A stretch of DNA of 64,000 bases from Mollicutes bacterium (GTDB lineage Bacteria > Bacillota_I > Bacilli_A > Izemoplasmatales > Izemoplasmataceae). Below the pieces are notes generated by a model. That model was not told the DNA's origin. It saw nothing but the letters and a program-made list of their open reading frames with translations, and ran no database searches. The stretch lies in NCBI GenBank assembly GCA_003552925.1, contig PUOX01000030.1, positions 1-64,000 of the forward strand, in the 5' to 3' direction. Shown here piece by piece: positions 60,593 to 64,000 of this stretch (position 1 is the first letter of the stretch; every line of letters begins with the position of its first letter). Position numbers and translations under genes: made by a program.

Positions 60593-61385
60593 AGTCTCTC
60601 ACCTCTTTCAACCCGCGCTTGGTGTAGACGTAGGCGAGTTCTTCCCTGTATTCTTGCGATGCTCTGGGGTTTTGGCCGAACTTCACGTTTTTGCGTACCA
60701 ATTTTGCGGCGTGTTCAAGGTCTTCGTCGCGCAAGGATTTTTTGCCGTTCACATACGCCATCGCTTCTTCGGAGAGGGTCGCTACGCTCGGACGCGATCC
60801 GAGGACGATGCGGTACTGATCGTCTATTTTGGTGATGGCAACGTTTAGAACCGCAAAATCGAGCGGCGTCTTGGCGACCTTTTTGAAATACCCGGTTCCT
60901 GCAGTTTTCGGAAGCACGACTTTTTCGAGCACGTCATCGGTACGCCCCTTCTGCGAGAGAAACTCTGGCAAGGTCGTTTCGCCTTGTTTGTAGAACACCA
61001 ATTTCGTGTTCATGGCAAGCAATGGCGTCAACACGTCGGAAAAACCATATTTTCCGACCACACTGCCGCCGACGGTGACAAGATTGCGCAGCGAAACGCC
61101 CATGATTTGCGACACGGCTTGTGGCAAAATGCCCTTGCAAATCTTCATGAGGGCTTCGCTTTCGACAATCTTCTGTAGCGGCGTCATGCTGCCGATTTCT
61201 ACGGCGTTGTCGGTCTCCTTGATGTAATCGAGCGGCAAATCGCTCAAATCGACGGCCTTTTCGATGGTCCGGCTGGAAAGCTTGAGCCATCCGCCACCGG
61301 CGACGATGGCGTTGTTGCGGCTTTCGGTCAAGACTTCGTAGGCGTCTTGCAGCGAAGTTGCCAAGTGATAGTTCTTGATTTTCAC
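60582..61385 (-). CDS. molybdenum hydroxylase FAD-binding subunit, first set
   Basis: A 267-residue medium subunit with FAD-binding VAGGGWLKL in place of the usual AGGTDL, and LVTVGGSVVGKYGFSD in place of the GGNIxNxSPxxD motif. It is therefore a more diverged member than the paralog at 48706-49557. The start is GTG 61385, which overlaps the MocA-like stop as GTGA. Whether FAD binding is fully retained is not certain from sequence. Confidence 0.88.
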   Translation of the reverse strand: MKIKNYHLATSLQDAYEVLTESRNNAIVAGGGWLKLSSRTIEKAVDLSDLPLDYIKETDNAVEIGSMTPLQKIVESEALMKICKGILPQAVSQIMGVSLRNLVTVGGSVVGKYGFSDVLTPLLAMNTKLVFYKQGETTLPEFLSQKGRTDDVLEKVVLPKTAGTGYFKKVAKTPLDFAVLNVAITKIDDQYRIVLGSRPSVATLSEEAMAYVNGKKSLRDEDLEHAAKLVRKNVKFGQNPRASQEYREELAYVYTKRGLKEVRDCES

Positions 61386-61957
61386 ACGCTTGTGCCCCTT
61401 TCAATATCGTTTCGTAGTTTTTTGTAATCGGTCATGGTATCGACGTCTTTTAGGATGCCTTCATCGTCGATATCCACAACCGTGAGTGGGTAGTTGTCAC
61501 GGAACGCTTTGAGATTGTCGGTTTTGTCGCGCTTAAGCAAAGGGTCGCGCAATGTTTGGTCCAAATAGAGAGGATGACCTTTGCGGCCTTTATACGCAGG
61601 CACGCGCACCTTGCCCCTTGCTTTTTTCAACGCTTCATACGTTGAAGGTTTGATTAAGGGAATGTCGCCCGGAACGATGAACACGTCTCCTTTTGTCGCT
61701 TCCATGCCCTTTTGCACGGAGGTGAACATGCCCTCGGGATAATCGGGGTTGTACACCACTTCGCAGTTGGGTTTTCCATCAAAGAGGCGGGCGATTTCCT
61801 CGTGATGGTGTCCGGCGACAACGACGATGCGTGAGACATGCGGCGCCATCGCATTCGCGGTGCAAAGAATCAGCGGAACGCCATCAATCGTCAACGCCAT
61901 CTTGTTTTCGCCGGTCCGGCGGGAATACCCACCGGCCAAAATGATGCCCTCAATCAT
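61382..61957 (-). CDS. mocA: MocA-like molybdenum cofactor nucleotidyltransferase
   Basis: A 191-residue NTP-transferase with the signature LAGGYSRRTGENKM, VPGDIPLI (the metal Asp) and HPLYLD. This group adds CMP to molybdopterin, giving the dinucleotide cofactor used by molybdenum hydroxylases; E. coli mocA lies in the equivalent cluster. ATG 61957 has GAGGG at 7 nt. It is the first gene of the 18-gene leftward run, about 55 nt behind a possible promoter. Confidence 0.88.
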   Translation of the reverse strand: MIEGIILAGGYSRRTGENKMALTIDGVPLILCTANAMAPHVSRIVVVAGHHHEEIARLFDGKPNCEVVYNPDYPEGMFTSVQKGMEATKGDVFIVPGDIPLIKPSTYEALKKARGKVRVPAYKGRKGHPLYLDQTLRDPLLKRDKTDNLKAFRDNYPLTVVDIDDEGILKDVDTMTDYKKLRNDIERGTSV

Positions 61958-62017
61958 ATATTTACCCTCATCATAATCCGCTTAAAAACAACGGTTCTTC
62001 ACTTTGATTAACTTTAT

Positions 62018-62046
62018 ATTTTACCATAAAGAAAACGTTTTTTCCA
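62018..62046 (-). promoter_or_regulatory. candidate promoter of the purine operon
   Basis: Minus strand: -35 TGGAAA (62041-62046), 17-bp spacer, extended -10 TGGTAAAAT (hexamer 62018-62023). The palindrome AAAACGTTTT (62032-62041) with a central CG lies in the spacer. In the 280-base gap 61958-62237 I see only this and the tRNA-Ser terminator. Confidence 0.45.
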
Positions 62047-62192
62047 TAGCGCAAAGGGAAAAAGCCCTTATCTATAATGATTATTTTGTGTGCGCAACAA
62101 TCAAAATGAATGTGAAGCGTCGAAAAACAATCAAACGTTTGAGAAGAAGTCATTGCACATCCCTCGCCGTAATGAACCGGCGTTTCGCATAC

Positions 62193-62221
62193 AAAAAAGG
62201 ATTTGAGGAGACGACCTCAAA
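62193..62221 (-). terminator. terminator behind tRNA-Ser
   Basis: TTTGAGG / CCTCAAA stem with a 6-nt loop and a run of six T on the minus strand. Confidence 0.8.
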
Positions 62222-62237
62222 CCCTAGTGAAAGCAAT

Positions 62238-62328
62238 TGGCGGAGGGGAGGGGATTTGAACCCCTGCGACGCGTTAACGCCCTACTAGCTTTCCAAGCCA
62301 GCCCCTTCAGCCACTTGGGTACCCCTCC
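62238..62328 (-). tRNA. tRNA-Ser (anticodon GGA)
   Basis: Minus-strand cloverleaf with acceptor GGAGGGG/CCCCTCC, anticodon loop TTGGAAA, a long class II variable arm, T arm with TTCAAAT, discriminator G and encoded CCA. It begins 5 nt after the nnr stop and is probably cotranscribed with upp-nnr. Confidence 0.95.
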
Positions 62329-62333
62329 AATAT

Positions 62334-63860
62334 CTATTCGTGTGAGACGTAGTCGTCGGGTTTCAACGATGCGAGAGCTTCCGGCAAAAACGCGATGAGG
62401 TCGGAAGCCACCATGCCTTCTTCGCCGAATGTTTCAGCGGCGTATTCGCCGGCGAGTCCGTGAACGTATGTGCCGATTTTCGCCGCCTCAAGCGGCGGAT
62501 GGGCGTGCATGAAACGTGCGATGACGCCGGATAAAACATCGCCGCTGCCGGCAGTGGCCATGCCAGGGTGGCCTTTGAGGTTGAAATACTGAACGTCTTC
62601 ATTCGCGATGATTGTGCAAGGCCCCTTGAGGACGACAGTCACGTTGTAGCGAGCGATCAGGCTGTTGACGTAATAAAGCGGATTGCGCATGACTTGTCCG
62701 GGCGCGACGTCAAAGAGTCTCGCCATTTCACCCACATGCGGCGTCAACACTGCGTGTTCGCACCGCTCAATCGTCGGCATGATGTCTTTGAAGACTTTCA
62801 ATCCGTCGGCGTCGATGACAACGGGGATATCGTTTTCAAGGATGCGCTTTAGAATCTCGACGTTCGCCGGTTCCGCTTCGCCCATCCCCGGACCGAAGAC
62901 AACCGCCGTAGTTCTTGGGAGCAGTTCTTCAAAATCGTCGGCGTGTTCATAAGGCATGGACAAAACTTCTGAAAGTTGCGGCGTGCGCTGATTGTAAAAT
63001 CGCTTCGGCAGGGCAAGGCGTGAAAGCCCTCCGCCCGCGCGCAACACCGCTTCCGCCGACAAGTTCGGTGCGCCCATCATGCCTTGATGGCCGCCGATGG
63101 TGAGCACGCTGCCGTAATGATACTTGTGGGTGTGGTGCTTCCGCCAGGGAATTGCGTTTTTGAGCAGCGCATCGGAAAGCAGGAAACGGTTGGCGAAACT
63201 CTCGTCCTGCAAGATGCCGGCGTCAAGTCGAACCAACTCTCCTGAATAGTCTAACGCATCTTGCAAAAGATTTCCAGTCTTAAAGTTTTGTATGGAAACC
63301 GTATGGTCGGCACGGACGGCATGCTTTTCCTTCAATCCGTTTTCGGCGTTGATGCCCGAGGGGATGTCGACGCTGATGACGAAGCCGTTTTGCCGGTTGA
63401 TCCACCGGATAACGTCGGCGTATACACCCTCGATTTCGCGGTCAAGACCGATGCCGAAAAGCGCGTCGACAAACACGGCCTTCTTGGGAATGTCGGGCAA
63501 AGCGGCAACGTCGTCGCCGCCTTCAAGACGGAGGATGCGTTCCTTGGCGATGGCGGTGTTTTCAAGCATCGCTCTCGTCTCTTCGCTCATTGAGGATTCG
63601 TCGCCCACAAGGACAAGGCGGACGTTATGGCCGTCTTCGATCAGTTTCTTGCCTAGACCAATCCCGTCGCCGCCGTTGTTGCCGCTTCCGGCAAACACGA
63701 AAACCTTGTCTTCTTTGTCGATGAGCTTGCGCTTGCGGACGTGTTCATACATCGCATCCACCACTTGCTCCATCAGCTGAAGCGACGATATGCGTTTTTC
63801 TTTCATGGTCTTCTTGTCCAAAATCCGCATTTCATCAGGCGTCAAAATGGGCATGTCCAT
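62334..63860 (-). CDS. nnr: bifunctional NAD(P)HX epimerase/dehydratase
   Basis: A 508-residue two-domain repair enzyme. The N-terminal YjeF epimerase domain (about 1-215, GSGNNGGDG, DIPSGI) is followed by an ADP/ATP-dependent NAD(P)HX dehydratase of ribokinase-like fold (about 235-500, GPGMG, TPHVGEMARL, GSGDVLSG). It recovers NAD(P)H damaged by hydration. ATG 63860 has AGGTGG upstream; ATG 63854 is an alternative. It lies 11 nt behind upp, and its stop is 5 nt before tRNA-Ser. Confidence 0.94.
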   Translation of the reverse strand: MDMPILTPDEMRILDKKTMKEKRISSLQLMEQVVDAMYEHVRKRKLIDKEDKVFVFAGSGNNGGDGIGLGKKLIEDGHNVRLVLVGDESSMSEETRAMLENTAIAKERILRLEGGDDVAALPDIPKKAVFVDALFGIGLDREIEGVYADVIRWINRQNGFVISVDIPSGINAENGLKEKHAVRADHTVSIQNFKTGNLLQDALDYSGELVRLDAGILQDESFANRFLLSDALLKNAIPWRKHHTHKYHYGSVLTIGGHQGMMGAPNLSAEAVLRAGGGLSRLALPKRFYNQRTPQLSEVLSMPYEHADDFEELLPRTTAVVFGPGMGEAEPANVEILKRILENDIPVVIDADGLKVFKDIMPTIERCEHAVLTPHVGEMARLFDVAPGQVMRNPLYYVNSLIARYNVTVVLKGPCTIIANEDVQYFNLKGHPGMATAGSGDVLSGVIARFMHAHPPLEAAKIGTYVHGLAGEYAAETFGEEGMVASDLIAFLPEALASLKPDDYVSHE

Positions 63861-63871
63861 GCTAACACCAC

Positions 63872-64000
<129 letters not shown>

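Noticed and set aside
62004-62288. Plus-strand 94-codon ORF opposite the mocA promoter region
   Set aside because: It runs into the tRNA-Ser gene, has no ribosome site, overlaps the tRNA terminator and has biased composition.

Overview
The window reads as chromosomal DNA of an anaerobic, Gram-positive-type bacterium. The best fit is a deep Bacillota or Mycoplasmatota lineage of the Izemoplasma/Haloplasma/Erysipelotrichia kind. Supporting points are the two-subunit glycine decarboxylase (GcvPA/GcvPB), a CoA-disulfide-reductase-type oxidoreductase, heterodimeric ABC exporters of the YheI/YheH (BmrC/BmrD) type, an RsgI-type anti-sigma factor, strong AGGAGG ribosome sites and TATAAT promoters often with TTGCCA at -35. 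TGA is used as an ordinary stop by many genes, so the Mycoplasma code does not apply. Base composition looks close to half G+C, high for Mollicutes relatives. This placement is inference; no rRNA gene is present. No CRISPR array, insertion sequence or prophage was seen, and no gene-free stretch exceeds about 300 bases.

1-5.8 kb: the end of a large exported protein, then the leftward glycine cleavage operon gcvT-gcvH-gcvPA-gcvPB, whose promoter overlaps a LacI/CcpA-like palindrome. 5.9-10.2 kb: a GGDEF/HD-GYP sensor, tRNA-Leu, a FadR-type GntR regulator, and a CoA-disulfide-reductase-like flavoprotein with a DUF2892 membrane protein. 10.2-31.6 kb is an efflux, signalling and envelope region. 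It holds three heterodimeric ABC exporter pairs, each with a different control device (leader peptide plus attenuator, TetR, MarR), a MATE pump that shares the TetR operator sequence, two c-di-GMP proteins, a glycosyltransferase/tocopherol-cyclase-like/aldo-keto reductase group and a repeat surface protein. 31.6-41.5 kb is mixed housekeeping: an RlmL-like rRNA methyltransferase, an ECF sigma factor with an RsgI-like anti-sigma factor, two short-chain dehydrogenases, tRNA-Thr, a Rieske protein, a TGS/uridine kinase fusion, a GGDEF protein, MsrB and an MnmM-like tRNA methyltransferase.

41.5-62 kb is the metabolic centrepiece. A rightward guanine deaminase faces an apparently unbroken leftward run of 18 genes (61957 down to 42126). 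In order these are mocA-like, a three-subunit molybdenum hydroxylase, a membrane protein, an XdhC/CoxI-like factor, a P-loop NTPase-like protein, hydantoinase, SsnA, a PreA-like Fe-S flavoprotein, a second three-subunit molybdenum hydroxylase, adenine deaminase, two fold-type II PLP enzymes, YgeY and YgeW. This is a variant of the anaerobic purine/urate catabolic cluster known from E. coli (ygeW-xdhD) and gut anaerobes. Adenine and guanine would be deaminated, hydroxylated by the molybdenum enzymes, reduced and ring-opened by the PreA/SsnA/HydA group, and the ureido/amino acid products handled by YgeY, YgeW and the PLP enzymes. Carbamate kinase, a YgeX-type lyase and YgfK are not in the window; the PLP pair and the PreA-like protein sit where the last two would be expected. 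Glycine from purine breakdown could feed the glycine cleavage system at the left end. 62-64 kb: tRNA-Ser directly behind the NAD(P)HX repair gene nnr, and the end of upp.
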